Position numbers and translations under genes: made by a program
Notes under the pieces: generated by a model
What the model saw: the letters and a program-made list of their open reading frames with translations, nothing else
Told to the model about the DNA's origin: nothing
Database searches by the model: none
Assembly (NCBI GenBank): GCA_002452855.1
Contig: DKFS01000080.1
Span: 1 to 6,359 of the forward strand
Direction: 5' to 3'
Origin: Sulfurospirillum sp. UBA6790
GTDB lineage: Bacteria; Campylobacterota; Campylobacteria; Campylobacterales; Sulfurospirillaceae
Length of the DNA stretch: 6,359 nucleotides
In this document: piece after piece, positions 5,749-6,359 of the stretch
Position numbering within the stretch: position 1 is the first letter of the stretch
Layout of the letters: every line of letters begins with the position of its first letter

Positions 5749-6162
5749 TTACGATAATTTTTCTAAAAGAGAGAAAAGGAGTTCTTTTTCCTCTAAGGTT
5801 ATTTTGTGTGCTAACGTGTCTCGAAATGCTATGACTTTTGCTTCCGTGCTTTCTAAAATAGCTTTACCTTGTTCCGTGACTTCGATGACATTGACACGTT
5901 TATCGCCTTTGATCGATTTTTTGACGATAAAATCTTTTTTTTCTAACGAATCCAATGTACGACTAATGGTGGTGGCACTTTTGTTAAGCATCGTGGCCAA
6001 CGTAGTTTGATTGGCTTTGTCGCATGAGGCTAAAATTTCTAATAAAATTCTCTGCTCAGGCGCGATGCCATCTTCACTGAGTATTGAGGTGATTGTTTGG
6101 TTGATTTTATTTGCTGTGCGTGCGATACGAAAACCAACACTTTCTTGAACGGATTGCTTCAT
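5749..6162 (-). CDS. MarR-family transcriptional regulator
   Basis: Winged-helix repressor of 137 residues, normal for MarR. The N-terminal dimerisation helix (about 5-30) is followed by a helix-turn-helix with recognition helix near KSATTISRTLDSLEKK (61-76) and the wing KGDKRVNVIEVTEQG (85-99), which contains the conserved D-x-R wing pattern and the LT-like turn. A C-terminal helix ends the dimer interface. The ATG at 6162 is chosen because GGAG lies 6 bases upstream. An in-frame TTG at 6174 would add four residues but overlaps that ribosome binding site. The gene is followed by the MFS exporter and preceded by a doubled palindrome, so it very likely represses its own operon and is released by a ligand of the exporter or by oxidation. 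It has no cysteine in the wing or recognition helix; its only Cys is at 47. Confidence 0.92.
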   Translation of the reverse strand: MKQSVQESVGFRIARTANKINQTITSILSEDGIAPEQRILLEILASCDKANQTTLATMLNKSATTISRTLDSLEKKDFIVKKSIKGDKRVNVIEVTEQGKAILESTEAKVIAFRDTLAHKITLEEKELLFSLLEKLS

Positions 6163-6178
6163 AAGGAACTCCAATTTA

Positions 6179-6207
6179 TTTGCATATGCAATTATTGCAT
6201 ATGCAAA
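6179..6207 (-). promoter_or_regulatory. doubled palindromic operator in front of marR
   Basis: Two identical, perfectly palindromic 12-mers TTGCATATGCAA lie at 6180-6191 and 6195-6206, separated by TTA. With one flanking T and A, the whole 29-base block is itself a palindrome around base 6193. Perfect palindromes of this size just upstream of a marR gene are the standard form of its autoregulatory operator, and the 15-base centre-to-centre distance allows two dimers to sit close together. An AATAAT hexamer on the - strand (6196-6191) may be the -10 box, which bound repressor would cover. Confidence 0.75.
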
Positions 6208-6290
6208 CTTTTGACTCTATTAAAAATTGACGATGAAAAATTACTTCACAACCACATTGCGTGGATTCAAAAGAGGGGTAAAAAGAGTTA

Positions 6291-6359
6291 TTAGGAGGTG
6301 ATGTCAAAAAAGTAGATGGAGTTGCGCCCTTTATCTTTGGCATTATACATCGCTTGGTC
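6291..6359 (-). CDS. GGDEF-domain protein, C-terminal end (partial, runs off the window)
   Basis: Only the last 22 codons and a TAA (6291-6293) are present. They read DQAMYNAKDKGRNSIYFF followed by DITS. The block D-x-A-[ML]-Y-x-A-K-x-x-G-R-N is the conserved C-terminal signature of GGDEF diguanylate cyclase domains, which make cyclic di-GMP. The catalytic GGDEF residues, N-terminal sensor and active state are outside the window. It reads in the same direction as marR but ends 129 bases upstream of it, with the marR operator between, so it is probably a separate unit. Confidence 0.88.
   Translation of the reverse strand, partial: DQAMYNAKDKGRNSIYFFDITS

Noticed and set aside
4683..6010. Open frames on the + strand opposite the MFS and marR genes, and short - strand frames opposite fdhD and wtp genes
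   Set aside because: They lack ribosome binding sites and family motifs and mirror genes with clear motifs on the other strand.
6163..6174. TTG start at 6174 for the MarR protein
   Set aside because: The TTG overlaps the GGAG site that serves the ATG at 6162; that ATG gives a normal MarR N-terminus.
6241..6264. CCAC/GTGG hairpin as terminator of the GGDEF gene (- strand)
   Set aside because: The stem is only four pairs and the T-rich run begins about 10 bases after it, too weak to call.
1..6359. CRISPR arrays, insertion sequences, tRNA/rRNA or phage-like genes
   Set aside because: No spaced repeat arrays, transposase motifs, RNA gene signatures or mobile-element ends were seen; composition is even across the window.

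Overview
The window looks like chromosomal DNA from a Campylobacterota (epsilonproteobacterial) organism, most likely Sulfurospirillum or a close relative. The support is moderate AT-richness, strong AAGGAG ribosome binding sites, tightly packed genes, and an fdhD followed by a ModE-like regulator, the order I recall from Campylobacter jejuni. The genus is inferred from general familiarity; no search was run.

Left block (1-4570, + strand): the last codons of an upstream gene end near position 32 and are followed by a strong intrinsic terminator. Then come fdhD (sulfurtransferase needed to activate formate dehydrogenase), a ModE-type regulator that overlaps fdhD by 8 bases, a 217-base gap rich in inverted repeats, and a three-gene oxyanion ABC transporter. 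The transporter has a WtpA-like tungstate/molybdate binding protein, an ATPase and a permease, joined by ATGA overlaps. Together these genes acquire W/Mo, sense or regulate it, and help mature the Mo/W-bis-MGD cofactor of formate dehydrogenase.

A bidirectional terminator (4570-4600) separates this block from a convergent two-gene unit on the - strand: a MarR-family repressor (start at 6162) and a 12-TM MFS drug/solute exporter. In front of marR lies a doubled perfect palindrome that is very probably the MarR operator. At the right edge (6291-6359, - strand) are the last 22 codons of a GGDEF-domain protein.

The most unusual items are: (i) the ModE-like regulator, which lacks the C-terminal Mop/TOBE oxyanion domains and instead carries an N-terminal tandem duplication of a Cys-containing module ending in CELGxF; (ii) the wtp leader, with two mutually exclusive hairpins and a composite inverted repeat just upstream of the ribosome binding site; (iii) an open reading frame directly after the modE stop that resembles the active-site half of a rhodanese; and (iv) an FdhD with only one cysteine where the family usually has a CxxC pair. 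No CRISPR array, insertion sequence, tRNA or rRNA was seen.
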